From positions 59,688,822-59,752,821 of the forward strand of contig CM077162.1 of the NCBI GenBank assembly GCA_039583875.1: 64,000 nt of DNA. Direction: 5' to 3'. The notes under the pieces are model-generated. The model saw only the letters and a program-made list of their open reading frames with translations. It was not told where the DNA came from and made no database searches. The translations under genes were made by a program, and so were the position numbers. The first letter of the stretch is position 1; the number at the start of each line of letters is the position of its first letter. Source of the stretch: Platanthera guangdongensis. Its lineage: Eukaryota > Streptophyta > Magnoliopsida > Asparagales > Orchidaceae. Below are positions 1 through 11,889 of this stretch, piece by piece.

Positions 1-121
1 CCTAACTAATAACCCTTAGACTCAATTCTAATTGACCTTTAGATCTATACAATGAGGTCAAGACAGGTTTCCTAAGAGACATAGTGATCTTTGCCCAAAT
101 CAGTAATAGGGTGTTCCAACA
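1..121 (-). repeat. Copia A 3' LTR, first 121 bp only
   Basis: Matches the right end of the 5' LTR (about 10541-10662) with a few substitutions and ends in the same GGTGTTCCAACA. It abuts a polypurine tract, which marks it as the start of the 3' LTR on the minus strand. Confidence 0.93.
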
Positions 122-136
122 ATCTCCCCCTATTTG
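122..136 (-). other. Polypurine tract of copia A
   Basis: The minus strand reads AAATAGGGGGAGAT directly before the LTR start TGTTGG. This is the plus-strand DNA priming site. The same purine run precedes the 3' LTRs of D (61315-61325) and E (36814-36828). The stretch 137-441 between the tract and the ORF3 stop shows no feature. Confidence 0.88.
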
Positions 137-441
137 GGTTAGGATTACTATTTACAGATATTGGAAAAATAAAAACATACAAAGCAGAGATGCAACAAAC
201 AAAACATTGCAGAAACACAGACATTATCTCAGATAGTTCAGAAAATAAAATATACTGTCACCTTAAAGAATCATTCTTTTTCCTTGCTCTTTATAAGTAC
301 TATTTCTCTGTTGGGATTGAGAGCTTCCTTCTTAGATCTTCTATCATCAACTGCACCTAGAGAGGTTTGTTGCTTTGGCCTGGACACTATAGCTTCTGGA
401 TGCAGCTTCATGTAGCTTTCTGAATCAAAAAATTTACTGGA

Positions 442-3261
442 TTAGTACCTTTCAAGTTCCTTCTTCCTTTGATCTAATAAGGTGGTGATATTGGATGTAT
501 CTTTTCCTTGTTCTCTAGCTTTCTTGATCTGATCTAAAGCAGCCAATTCTTTCATCCTAGCTGTCCATGAGGTGGGGTTATTTTTAGGATCCTCAAATGG
601 AATAGGAGGCTCATATCTATTTGAAGGATTATCTGGAGGAGCTCTGGAAGAGACTAAATCTTTTAGTTTATAAGGAAAGGGACTAGAAGTAGTATCAGAT
701 GGACCTTGTCCTTCCCTTGAATATGGATGTTGCCTGGAATATACTTTAGAATAAACTTGGAATTCTCTTTGATTTCCTCTTTAATTTCCTCTTCTTGACT
801 GGTAGCCTCTAGATTGGCTTCCTCTGTATTGGGATCTTCCTTGAGGTTGATAAGAGGTTTGGCTTCTGGCAGAAGGTTGAGATGCAGAACGTCCACTTGC
901 ACCTGCATCAGGTGAAGTAGGAGGAGGAGGAGGAGGATTGAACTGGGATGATCCTTTATCATATTTTCTCTTCTTCTTCATAGCTTTCAATTGATTTTTG
1001 GAGTATTGCATCCAATGTTCTATGATAGGGCAACTATGCAGTATATAGTATGGAATGTCATTTGTGTCTTTCACTTTTGCTGCGGGAACTCTCTTCATTG
1101 CTTTGCTTCTGGACTTCCTTTTCCTTGCAATTGTTGTAGAGGAATCATCTGAATCAGTCCTAAACTGATCACTATCTGAGCTTGGAGGATTATCATACAC
1201 TGCATCAATCCTTTTGAGGTAATCATTTTGTTGTTGTGACTGAGCAGGAGAGACAGTAGAAACAGCAATAGTAGCAGCAGCAACAGCAGGAAGAGGGGTG
1301 GAAGCAATACTTGCAGAAGAGATTACATCAGCAGATTCACATACAAAACTTTCAGCAACAACACTTTCAAAAATAGAAGGTACAGCAGCAGTAGTATCAG
1401 ATGAAACTGGAAAATCAACTGCAGAAGGAGTAACAGCAGCAGTAACAGCAGGCTCAAAATCAAATGCCTCTGTCATATGCATATCCTCAGAAATAGTAGT
1501 AACAGAACTAACAGAAATATCAATATTAGCGTAGGAGCAGTAGCAGTAAGAGAAACAGAATCATAAGGAGCAGCAGTATATAGGGAATTTACAAAAGAAT
1601 TTATTAAACTGGTGTCACAGCTTGAAATAGGAACAATGGCCTTAGAGATATCTTCAGATTGCTGGACTACAGTATGCTGGACTGGAAGACAGTTGAAAAA
1701 GCAGAATCAAAAACTGATAACCGTGACCTGAGGTCCACTGTGATAACTGCAACTGGAGGTACTGGAGCTTGAGCTTGGACTGAAGTAACAGCAGCAGGCA
1801 ATCTTTCAACTTCATGAGGCATCTCCCCCTACCTAGATTCAGTGGCAACTGGATCAAGGCAACCCAGAAGAAGGGATTGCCTGAGGAGGAATAAAAGAAG
1901 AGAGCCTGTCAGACAGTTCTTGAACTATTTTTATAAGTGGAGCCAAAGAGGTCTCCATCAAGAGTGATAGCCTTGGAGCTATCAGCTCATAGAGCCTGTC
2001 TGCAAGAGCTGGAAGATCTACATGCTCAAGAGGGACTTGAGTAGAGGTAGGAATTGAAGGTGGGGCAACAGGAGATGTTGGTGGAGAACTTGTGGATGGT
2101 GGAAAGGAAGGTTGAGAGATGGGAATTGTGGAAATGGAAGATAGTGGAATGGAAATAGATGGTGTGAAGGATGATTGTGCAATGATATCTTGAAGTAGTT
2201 GTTGGTATGAGGTGGATGAAGATGGTGGCACAGGAGGGGATGAAGGAGAGTCATCCATATAGGAATCATCTATAATATTGAAAGATGGAATGTGAGAGGA
2301 TGAATCAATATCCAGGTGGGGGTATTGATGTAGAGGATGGAAGAGTTCTTCTGTGAGAGGTGGAGTTGGAGAAGGAATGGAAGTTGGAGACAGGGTGGAA
2401 ATTATGATGGTGGAGGTAACTGTTGTAGATGAAACAAGAGGTGGAGGGGGAGGAGAAGAAGCAGACAAGTCTTCTGCAGGGGTAGAAACTTGAGGGGAAG
2501 TGCCTGGAGTAGTCCTTGTGCCTGAAGTAGAAACTGCAGAGGGCTGCTGGGCTTCACAATTTGCCTGTCCCATTTTCCAAATAGGGCACAGTGAGCCTCT
2601 TGGAGGCATTGATGTGCATCCCACTGGAAACTAGCAGTGCAGGGCATCTGTTCCGAAGAAACAGCCCTAAGATTCTCCAAAAATTAACAAAGTTCTTGTT
2701 AATCTTTTTCTTAATCAAGTCAAAGAAAATTTCTCCCCAGTTCAGTTGTTTATTGTCCACAAGGGCACCCATCAAGCAGAGCTGATACCTGGATATGATA
2801 TCATGAGCTGAGTGTTTGGCCAACAACACTTTTCCAACCACATCAGCCAGAAATCTGTACTCAACAGACAGATTTTTCTTCGGCAATTTGCTAGGGTTTG
2901 CATCTGAATGACCCATTCTTTCAAGCAAATCAGAAAACTCTTCTCCAGAAATTTCAGCAGAGTCTTCTCCAGATTTCAATTCAAAAACCTCTATCAAGGC
3001 AGCAGGTGTTAGGGATACCTGGGTTCCTGAGATTGTTCCAACCACTGTATTCTGATCCTGATTGTGGGCAATATACACCCATTCCTTGATCTCATCTGCA
3101 GCTAATTTGATCCTGGTAGTCATTATGGTAACTAGCTTTTGTTCCTTGAAAAGTTCCAGAATATCTTTGAAGATTTGATCACTGTTATTGAAAGAGTCCA
3201 TGTTGATATCAAAACCTACATCAAATTTCATTGCGGCCAGGATTGCAACTGAGACTGCCAT
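442..3261 (-). pseudogene. ORF3 of copia A, third gene after pol (broken)
   Basis: The start is ATG at 3261. The upstream in-frame codon at 3273 is TTG and not a convincing start. The N-terminal part (3261-2554, about 235 residues) aligns by eye with ORF3 of D and E: shared pieces are KVLLxK, an IS...M.A stretch, K.L.WG...F..I, then NF.RI..L.L....P and a KR doublet. The reading frame then shifts. A Pro/Ser/Thr-rich linker follows (2624-1854), then a second frame return (1482-781) ending in an SQ/RG-rich tail, and a Lys/Glu-rich end that stops at 442-444. No signal peptide or membrane segment is visible, so an envelope role is unlikely. The N-terminal domain resembles what databases call putative plant transposon protein; that is my recollection, not a search. 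Function is unknown. Confidence 0.75.
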
Positions 3262-3375
3262 TGATTCCTGCAAAAACTAACAAATAAACGACCAAGTGTA
3301 GAGAAGTTTGGAGGGAAAGAGAAAGTTTGCAGAAAGTATGAAAGCGCAAAGGGAGAACGACGGCCGAAAAATGAA

Positions 3376-3690
3376 TTTTATATTAGGGTTCGACGCAGAA
3401 AAGGAAACATCGTTGAACTCTGTTCGACGATCTGGGCTTCTAAAGGAAACTGAAAGGTCATCAACATCGTCAATCTCCGTTCGATGATATTGGAGAGCGT
3501 CGAGCTCCATTCGACGATAGTTCAGAAAACAAAATCGTCGAGCTCCGCATGACAATCGCTGACCTGAAGAAAGATAGTTTAACACTATCTGAGAAGCGCT
3601 GAACTCTGGTCGACGATTTCGTAAGTCATCGATCTCCGTTCGACGATCTGGGGGAAAATCGTCGAGCGCAGTTCAAAGATCAGAAACACT
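3376..3690 (-). promoter_or_regulatory. Pol-ORF3 spacer of copia A: palindromic motif cluster plus TATA box
   Basis: From 3389 to about 3690 the spacer carries repeated GTTCGACGAT / ATCGTCGA units (for example GTTCGACGATCTGGG at 3422, CATTCGACGATAG near 3512 and CGTTCGACGATCTGGG near 3637). The minus strand then reads AATATAAAATTC at 3376-3384, and ORF3 starts about 115 bp downstream. The minus strand also shows TTTTTGCAG right before the start, a possible splice acceptor and so an alternative route for ORF3 expression. The same motif fills the LTR of this element (10196-10492). Promoter activity is inferred. Confidence 0.55.
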
Positions 3691-3759
3691 CTTATACACT
3701 AGAAAAATTAAGATGTTTTCCTAGTCTTGGTCATTTTTATAATTTTAAGATCTTGGATC

Positions 3760-6700
3760 TTATTTTAGACTTCCTCCATCTAACATTCCTAACTGATTCA
3801 GGAAGAATTTATGTTTCTTTTCATCCAAGGGTTTGGTGAAAATATCTTCCCTTTGCAAATCAGTTGGGATATATTGAAGTTCAATTTTATTTTTCTCAAC
3901 ATTATCCCTTAGAAAGTGATGCCTAATTTCTAAATGTTTTGTCCTACTATGGAGGACTGGATTTTGTGCTATAGAAATAGCACTGGTATTATCACAAAAT
4001 ATTTTAGACTTCTCTAAGTTGTAGCCATAGTCTAGGAGTTGGTTTTGAATCCACAAGATTTGTGAACAACAACTAACTGCAGCCATATACTCAGCTTCAG
4101 CAGTTGAAGTTGACACAGATGTTTGTTTCTTGCAAAACCAGGAGATAAGTCTGTCACCAAGAAACTGACAAGTTCCACTGGTGCTTTTCATGTCTATTCT
4201 GCATCCAGCATAATCAGCATCTGAGAATCCAGTTAAGTCAAATGCTGAATCTTTTGGATACCATAGACCTAGATTTAGACAACTTTTTACATACCTGAGA
4301 ATCCTTTTTACTAAGATTAGGTGTGACTCTCTAGGGCTCACTTGGAATCTAGCACATATACATGTAGCAAACATTATGTCAGGTCTACTAGCTGTAAGGT
4401 ACAACAAAGAGCCAATCATTGCTCTATATATTGTCTGATCAACGGGTTTCCCATGTTCATCAGCATCTAATACAGCATTGGTAGGCATAGGTGTTTTCAT
4501 ACATGATGCTTCAAACATACCAAATTTCTTAACCAATTCTTTTGCATACTTGGTTTGAGAAATAAATATGCCTTTAGCATGTTGTTTGATTTGCAATCCT
4601 AGAAAGAAGGATAGCTCACTCATGCTACTCATTTCAAATTTAGAATGCATTAGGTTGGAGAACCTTCTACACAAATTTGAATCAGTAGAACCAAATATAA
4701 TATCATCTATATAGATTTGTACTAGTAGGGTATGGGACTTATGGGTTATAATAAAAAGAGTTCGGTCTACTCTACCCCTTATAAACTCATTTTTCAGAAG
4801 AAAGCATGCTAGGGTCTCATACCATGCTCTATGGAGCTTGCTTTAGACCATATAATGCTTTATACAATTTGAAAACATAATCAGAATGAGTTGAAGAGAT
4901 AAAACCTGGGGGTTGTCTGACATAGACTTCTTCTTTGATATCTCCATTGAGAAAAGCACTCTTTACATCCATCTGGTATACTTTGAAACCTTTGTGTGTT
5001 GCATATGCTAAGAAGATTCTTATGGCCTCTAACCTTGCAACTGGTGCAAAAGTCTGGTCATAATCTATCCCTTCTTCTTGAGAGTACCCTTGAGCAACTA
5101 GCCTTGCCTTGTTCCTTACAATGACTCCTTGATCATCCAACTTATTTCTGAACACCCACTTTGTTCCAACAATGGAGTGATCCTTTGACCTTGGTACTAG
5201 TTCCCAAACTTTGTTCCTTTCAAATTGATGCAACTCTTCTTGCATTGCAATGATCTATTGTGGATCTTGCTCTGCATCTTGAATGGATTGAGGTTCAATT
5301 TGAGAATGGAAGTAAGTGTACATCAGGTTTTGGTTGACCTGATTTCTGGTTTGCACACCAGCTGAGATGTCTCCAATCACTTGGAAATTAGATGGTCTCT
5401 TGATGTTACTAAATCAACAGGAGGTGTTGATTGTTCACCAACCTGTGTTGTTGTTTTCTCTTGTGGTACAACAACTGGCTCTTCAAGAAATTTCTCTTCA
5501 ATATGTTGAATGTCTTCTTCATCTTCACTGCTTTCCTTTTTTTGAATGATTTGTAACCTGTCCAAGTATTCAGCAAGAGAGTGTACCTGCAAAGGTTCTA
5601 TGGTAGAAGTATTCTTCTCCTTGAAAGACATGTTAGATTCATCAAAAGATATATGAACAGATTCTTCAATTTTAAGAGTTGATTTATTATATACCCTATA
5701 AGATTTACTAATCATGGAGTATCCCAGAAACACTCCTTCATCAGCTTTAGCTTGAAATTTTGCTATGTATTTCTTGTCATTATTATGTATGTAACAAATA
5801 CAACCAAAAATTCTAAAATAGTCTACTTTAGTTTTCTTCCCTTTGAGTAATTCATAGGGAGTCTTGCCCTTCAGTTTATGTATTAAACTTCTATTCAACA
5901 CATAGTTGGAGGTGTTCACTGCCTCTGCCCAAAAGGATAGAGGAAGGTGAACATCTGACAACAATGTAGTGACAGATTCAATAAGGGTTCTATTTTTCCT
6001 TTCAGCTACCCCATTTTGTTGAGGAGTTCTAGGAGCTGAGAAAGTGTGTCTGATCCCTTCACTCTGACAGAACTCTTGCATAAGAAGAGAATCAAACTCT
6101 GTCCCATGATCACTTCTGATCAGGGCAATGTGAGTATTAAACTCAGTCTGTATGCATTTGAGAAACTCTGTCAAACACTTAAAGTTATCAGACTTCTTCC
6201 TCAGAAAGAACACCCATGTGAATCTAGAGAAGTCATCTACAACCACTAAAGTGTAAGATTTCCCTCCTAAGCTTTGTACTGTAATGGGTCCAAAAATATC
6301 CATGTGTAACAGATACAAAATCCTAGGTGAATCACTCTTATTAAGTGACTTGAAACTATTTTTGGTTTGCTTGCCTAATTGACAAGCCCTGCAGAGTCCT
6401 TCCTTCTTGTAGGGCCAGAAGGTAGTCCTCTAACAAGGTTGTCCTTGGATAGCCTAGCAATGGTTCTAAGGTTTATATGTCCTAATCTCTTATGCCATAA
6501 CTCATTAGGTCTACAAATAGAATTAAACAGGCAAATATCTACTTCTGTTGAAAGAATGTCTACTAAATAGATGTTACCTTTCCTTTTACCTGTCAACATA
6601 GTTGTGTTGTCCTCTGATTTGATCTTGCATAAGGATTTGCTGAATATCACTTGGTAGCCTTCATCACATAGTTGACTGATGCTGATCAAGTTGTGCTTCA

Positions 6701-6902
6701 GTCCTTCCACATAGGCTACTTTCTTGAATGTGATTGTTCCAATTTTGACTGCACCATATCCTTTTGTTAGTCCAAAGTTTCAATCATCAAATATGACTTT
6801 GGGTCCAAGCTTGGCTTTGAAGGATGTGAAATTGTCCTTGCTTCCTGTCATGTGCTTGGAGCACCCACTATCCAAATACCATTGCAGGTTTGATGTTTGA
6901 TA
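3760..6902 (-). pseudogene. Copia A pol: protease, integrase, reverse transcriptase, RNase H (broken)
   Basis: Protease: YLDSGCSKHMTG just after the gag stop (about 6881-6846). An in-frame TGA near 6780 interrupts it. GAG-pre-integrase with LWHKRLGHIN and then CRACQLGKQT, with a one-base shift near 6415 between them. Integrase core 6318-5377: HMDIFGP, RSDHGTEF and PQQNGVAERKNRTL supply the D, D, E residues. Reverse transcriptase from 5245 ([38 protein letters not shown]), a frameshift at about 4829, then YIDDIIFGST, a YIDD in place of the usual YVDD. RNase H 4674-3760 has FSDADYAGC, STSGTCQFLG and TAEAEYMA, and ends with LGMLDGGSLK. Among the copia copies here this one is fairly well preserved but cannot give one polyprotein. 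Confidence 0.93.
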
Positions 6903-6927
6903 GGTCTTCACCTGCACATAAAACAAT

Positions 6928-8982
6928 TTACTTGTTTTTAACCCAGTTTACCTTGGGCCTAGGTTGATAACCTTTAAATTCAGAAATAAATGACATCTCT
7001 GGTTGACTCTTATAACCTTTAGGATGATATCTCCTTGGAGGTATTATCCATTCAGTATAGGGGTTAAAGCTTTGGGATGAAGGACCCCTAGGTTTGGATT
7101 TTGATTTACCTTTGAATAAGTTTTCAAAGCTTTGATCTCTGCTCGACGATCGTTGAGCTGAGTTCGACGATCTTGGGTCAGATCGTCGAGCTCCGTTCGA
7201 AGATCGACTGTGGTAGAGTTCAGGGTTTAGAGATCGTCGACCTGAGTTCGACGATTTTGCCTGAGATCGTTGATCTCCGTTCGGCGATCGTCTAGCTTCG
7301 TTCGACGATTTCTGTTGAACTCTTGTTTTCTTAGGTAAGTCAGAATTTTTCCTAGCTACCTCTACAACTCCCTTACCTTTATCAGAAATAAACTTGATTG
7401 GGGTTGTTAATACTATAGGTTGGCTAGATGAAGCACCCAAACCCAGTGTACTATTAAACCTTGAGTTCACTGTGCTTGTGATGTCCATTAGTTTGATACT
7501 TCTCCCATTGAGGGATTCTTCAAACTTTTTGGCCTCTGATAGTTCACTTTTCAGTGAGGCTATATCCTCCTTACAGCATTCCAACTCCTCAGAGAGTTTG
7601 AGGTTTTCTGATTTTAAGGTACTGTGTTCAGATAATTGATTTATGAGAGAAATGATTTCCATCTCAGATTTTACTAAGTCTAAACATAGTGTTTTAAACT
7701 CATACCTAAAGTCCTCAGAATTGAAATCAAAAGAACTTACTACCTGGTCCTCTTCAGATTGAGTCTCTGATTCAGATTCTGACACTTCTAAATCAGAATT
7801 GTGTTGTGAGGCATTGATAGCCATCATGCAGAATTCCTTTTCTTTAGCATCATCTTCATAATCACTAGAGCTTGATGAAGCTTCTGATTCTTCTTCTGTC
7901 TCACTCCATGTTTCAGCAACAAATCCCTTCCTTGTGTGTTTGTTCTTGCTGGAGGAGGGTTTTCCATTGCTATTCTTCTTGAAGTCCTTGTCTTTTCTTC
8001 TTTCTTTCTTGTCCTTTCTGTCCTTGTTTTTATTTTCTGGACAATCAGGCACAATGTGGCATGGTTTCCTGCAACCAAAACAGATAATCTCTTTGTTATT
8101 TGATTTATCATACCTTGGCTTGTCATGCTCTTTTTATGATCTTTTCCTGAAGTCCTTTATGGCCATTTTGTAAAATCTTTTGGCCAGTAAACTTAGCAAT
8201 TCCTCATTGCCTATGACCTTGTCATCAGACTGATCTTCAGTGACTTTGAAAGCTATTGACTTTTCCTTTCTTATGGCTGGTGAGGCAGCCTTCTGCTCTT
8301 CTTCTTTATTCTTAATGAGCAGCTCATAAGACTTGAGCTTGCCCAAGAGAGCTTCAGTTGTGATCTCATTGAGACTTCTGGCATCCTTGATTGGCCAGAT
8401 CCTAGAGTCCCAAGTGCTTGGGAAGCACATTAGGATTTTATCATTTAGCTCAGTCAATGAGATCTCTTTATCCAAAGTTTTCAACTCATTGACTATGAGA
8501 CTGAGTCTGTTATACATGTCTGCTACTGACTCAGCTTCTCCTTTCTTGAAATTCTTATATTGGGTTATGAGGTGAGATCTTTTGTCTTCTCTCTCATCAG
8601 CTGATCCTGACACTATTTCAGATAGCTTATCTTAGATGTCCTTTGCTGAGTTGCATTAAGATACCTTTTGAAATATCTCATCAAACATAGTCTGGGCTAG
8701 AATGTTCATAGCTTTTGCATATGCCAATTTCCATTTCTTTATTTCTGCATCTGTTCCTGAGGGAGGTGGAACAACACTTGTACTTGTATTCTCTGGAGGT
8801 CTTAGACACAATGTCAAAACAGAATTGAAAATGTCCTCATCAATAGAGTTCATGTACAGTCTAATCCTTGCCTTCCAAAGTGCAAACTTAGATGGATTGC
8901 ACACTGGAGGTCTGGTGCTAGCATAATCTTTGTTTTGGGCAATGATTTGTGAAGAAATGATCCTAATAACAAACTTAAACAA
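6928..8982 (-). pseudogene. Copia A gag with one zinc knuckle and an RS-rich tail (three in-frame stops)
   Basis: A single reading frame runs from about 8982 to the stop at 6928 with stops at 8656-8658, near 8632 and at 8134-8136, without a frameshift. The N-terminal half is the UBN2-type capsid domain (LITQYKNFKKGEAESVADMY; LNDKILMCFPSTW). A zinc knuckle CFGCRKPCHIVPDC follows near 8090-8040, then a basic KDKKERRKDK stretch, an acidic Ser/Glu-rich region, and a coiled coil (LSEELECCKEDIASLKSEL). The C-terminal tail is rich in RSSN and RRS units because the DNA there is built from the GATCGTCGA motif of the LTR. It ends PKVNWVKNK, and protease lies in another frame. The 77 bases between PBS and gag (8983-9059) show nothing else. 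Confidence 0.9.
7139..7315 (-). repeat. GTTCGACGATC motif cluster inside the gag coding region of copia A
   Basis: Units such as GCTCGACGATCGTTGAGC, GAGTTCGACGATC, GATCGTCGAGCTCCGTTCG and GCTTCGTTCGACGATTTC follow one another for about 175 bp. They match the clusters in the pol-ORF3 spacer and LTR of the same element. The reading frame stays open and yields RSSN/RRS-rich sequence. Confidence 0.85.
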
Positions 8983-9059
8983 GAAGATCTAACTGGACGA
9001 ATCCTTGGGTTCAGGTGTTAGACTGTACAACCACTGAGATGTGGTATTTTTAACCAACC

Positions 9060-9075
9060 TCGCTTTGATACCAAT
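9060..9075 (-). other. Primer-binding site of copia A
   Basis: The minus strand after the LTR end (CACTTTCA) reads ATTGGTATCAAAGCGAGG. This matches the 3' end of initiator Met-tRNA with one change (AAAGC for AGAGC). Confidence 0.85.
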
Positions 9076-10662
9076 TGAAAGTGCAAGTTAGATCTGATAT
9101 ACTCTAGAGGGGGGTGAATAGAGTATGGTGCTTTGCTTAAAAACTTTTTACAACTGTTGTTGTATTCCTAAGTGAACAGGGAAGCATATGAAATAAAGTA
9201 AATCTAAACACAGAACAATCACAGATCAATCTCAAAGCATGCCAGAAAACAAAAGAAAAACAAGCAACCAGAAGACACAAGGAGATATAGTGGTTCCCCA
9301 ACCAATCTGGGTACATCCACTCTTCTACCACCCTAGGTAGGAATCCACTGCAGGATGAGTTGATCAGGTGTCCTGGGCACCAATGAGCTTTTGATAAGGT
9401 GCTCAAAAACCAAACAAGATTTTTTGATCAGGTGTCTTGCCACCACTGAGTTTTGATAAGGTCTCAGAAACCAATCACAAACTTTTGAAGGGAGTTTTGA
9501 AAAACCCTTTATAGTAGAGAGAGAGAAAGGGATGAGACGATCTTCTCTGTCAACAGTCAGAGAGAAGATAGTGGATGTTGTCAAAGCTCCCCCTGAGATC
9601 TTGAGTTGTTTAGAAGTGAAGCTTTGCAGTAGGGTGATAGGCCTTCAGATGATTTGATCTCCAGCAAAAGATGATTTCAGCATTACAGCTGAAATGTGAG
9701 GTGTCTGGAGTCTTGAATGATGATGGCCTTTGAACACTTGAATCAAGAGAGATCTGAAAATTTCAATTAGTTGATCTCCTTTTGTGATGTGTGTTCTTGT
9801 ATGAATTTTTGAGACTGAGAATGTCTGCAACTCTCTTTCTTTCTCTTGTGTAATTGTTGTTGTAAGAGTTGTAATTCTTGTTGTTGTAGAGAATTGTTGT
9901 TGCAGAAGTTGTTGTTGTTGAATATGTGTGTCTAACTCTGAGAAGAGAATGAAAAACTGATCTTTTATTCCTTTTATCTGAATAGAAATGATCCTCTGTC
10001 CAAGATAGCCATTAGCCTGTCATAAATGACTTCCTTAACTGCATTTGTCTTTTGGAGGAAAGTCCAATAAAATATTCCTTGAAAATTCCTTGAAACTTGC
10101 TCCAGATTAGTTAAAAAATGGATACAGGATCTCTGACATAAATGCTGAGAATAATTCCACAACTGTCTGAATTTGAATCTTGAAAAATGTCTAACTCTTC
10201 AAAAAAACGTCGAACTGAGCTCCACTATCGTTGAACTGAGCTCAGAGACTGGACTTAGATAGAAACAGAGATCGTCGATCTGAGCTCAACTATCGTCGAA
10301 CTGAGCTCAGAGATAGAGAATCAAAGTGGAGTCAAGAACGTCGATCTGAGCTCGAAAATCGTCGAATGGAGTTCGACGACTCGTTGAAGTTGAGCTCAGA
10401 GATCGTCAAATGGAGTTCGACGATTCGTCAAAGTGAGCTCAGCGATCGTCGAATGGAGTTCGACGATTCGTCGTACTGAGCTCGACGAAATGACTTAGTC
10501 TCCAGTACTGAAAAAACCTGGTCTTGAGGGCAGCTTCCAAACCTAACTACTAACCCTTAGACTCAATTCTAATTGACCTTTAGATCTATACAATGTGGTC
10601 AAGACAGGTTTCCAAAGAGACATAGTGATCCTTGCCCAAATCAGTAATAGGGTGTTCCAACA
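9076..10662 (-). repeat. Copia A 5' LTR, 1587 bp
   Basis: It starts TGTTGGAACACC at 10662 on the minus strand and ends CACTTTCA at 9076. A palindromic motif cluster occupies 10196-10492 in the upstream half. Possible TATA boxes on the minus strand are ACTATAAAGGG (9507-9516) and AATAAAAGATC (about 9963-9972); I cannot tell which is used. The block TATTCACCCCCCTCTAG lies 40 bp before the 3' end, as in SIRE-type LTRs. A GTT-rich simple repeat runs from 9837 to 9935. Confidence 0.93.
10196..10492 (-). promoter_or_regulatory. Palindromic motif cluster in U3 of copia A
   Basis: At least eight units of the form ATCGTCGAAxTGAGCTC or GGAGTTCGACGAT occur in about 300 bp, on both strands, with internal palindromes TCGA and GAGCTC. 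The position upstream of the presumed TATA box suggests a regulatory or structural role. The role is inferred; the repeats are seen. Confidence 0.6.
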
Positions 10663-11432
10663 GAGGAGGAACTCGCCCAACAGGCGTCTTGCTCGCTAGC
10701 ACTAGCCTTCGAGCTCAACCACTACACAACGAGGAAATTGCTGGACACGACCAAGGCCTTGAAGATCGTCAGTAAGAAGGCAATTGATCTCCGCATGGAG
10801 TCCGTCTACTAGCAAGATTATGCGGTAAGTCGCCTCCTGCGTGCGATGTTGATGTCGCCAGACTTGGCTTCTTTTTGCTGACTCTCTGTTCTTTGTCGCA
10901 GGCTGCCGAGATAGAAACCTCCAAGAAACATTCTGAGTATGATGTGAAATTCGCCAAGTCTCAGGCGGACTTGGAGGCAGCCCAAATTCGCGCTGCCGAG
11001 ATGGAATCTCGCCTGGCCATTTTAGAAGCCGACGCGAGTTCTTCTGCTCCTCAGCCGCGGCCAGAGGACGACCCTTACTATGCCATCAAGAGATCTCGCA
11101 TCCTGTGGGAGGAGAGGTCGTCGGTTCACTGCGAGGTAGCCCATGCGGCCGGCAATGTTGTGCTCGCGAGGCTGAGGATCAGCGGGAAACTCGATAAGGG
11201 GGAGAAGCAGTTCACCGTGGACGAGCTTATCCCCGAGCTTCTTGCCGAGGCAACAACCTCGCCAGATCGCATACCTTCATCGTCGTCGGGATCCAGTAGC
11301 AGCGGCAGCGGTAGCAGCACCAGCGGTGGCAGTGGCAGCGGCGAGGAGGAGAGCGAGGAGAGTGGCGAGGAAGAGGATGCTGACATCGGAGATGAGGAAT
11401 ATCGGTTTGATACTGGCGACGATGAGTCCTAG
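10663..11432 (+). pseudogene. Antisense extra gene (aORF) of the Tat element, C-terminal part, with one intron
   Basis: The frame is open from the first base after the copia A LTR, so the 5' part was cut off by that insertion. Exon 1 10663-10824, intron 10825-10901 (77 bp, GTAAGT...GTCGCAG), exon 2 10902-11432; splicing joins DYA to AEIETSKKH in frame. One in-frame TAG at 10810 (VY*QDY) looks like a changed CAG. The protein is helical and Glu/Ala-rich (ADLEAAQIRAAEMESRLAIL), then has a KGEKQFTVDELIPELLAEA segment, a Ser/Gly run and an acidic tail ending TGDDES. It may be the C-terminal half of what is called putative gypsy-type transposon protein in plants; that is inference from position and style. 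No enzymatic motif is visible. Confidence 0.75.
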
Positions 11433-11889
11433 TTCCTCGCCTATATTTGTCATACTCGCGTATACTAGTTAGCGACATTTTTGTAATAGATAATTTGTGT
11501 AACTTGTAACATTTTTTGAAAAATATATATACAAGTCTGAATTACCATGCTGTCGTTTTCTGCCTTCATGTTTGCTTGCTGATGATACTAGCTAGGCTCA
11601 TAAGCTCATTTTACCCATGTGTTGGCATCATTCATAGTCGCATAGGTTGTACTCGGACGACAATAATCGCTCTTCATAGCTCGCATCCCGATAATCGCCT
11701 ATATTTTGCGCATGTACTCGCCATATCATACTCGCACTTTGCTTATTTCGTACTCGCATACTCGCCCATACCTGCTCGCATACTCGCCCAAACTTTCTCG
11801 CTCCTGCACAACTTACTTATTTGGTCACCAAACCCGTCATCTTGTGAGGAGCTTAGCCTGATTTGTGATTGGGAGCAGTCGACACCCAG

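Larger units (their letters stand above)
1..10662 (-). mobile_element. Copia A: SIRE-like Ty1/copia retrotransposon, 3' LTR cut by window edge
   Basis: Order on the minus strand: 5' LTR (10662-9076), PBS, gag, pol, ORF3, polypurine tract, and the first 121 bp of the 3' LTR before the window ends. The two LTR pieces match closely (1-121 against about 10541-10662, both ending GGTGTTCCAACA). SIRE-like identity is inferred from the PBS (minus strand TTGGTATCAAAGC), the CACCCCCCTCTAG block near the LTR end, the protein order PR-INT-RT-RH and an extra gene after pol. Immediately to the right, at 10663, an open frame of the Tat antisense gene begins mid-protein, so A probably inserted into that gene. 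The expected 5-bp duplication is GAGGA (10663-10667), but its partner is outside the window. Confidence 0.93.

Noticed and set aside
442..3261. ORF3 as an envelope gene
   Set aside because: No signal peptide, cleavage-type motif or membrane helix is seen in A, D or E. The hydrophobic start of the longer E frame (41717) precedes the conserved Met and is absent in D.
10875..11432. A host gene starting at 10875
   Set aside because: The first codons lie in the intron before a CAG acceptor; the upstream exon is in frame and the whole sits antisense in the 3' part of a Tat element.
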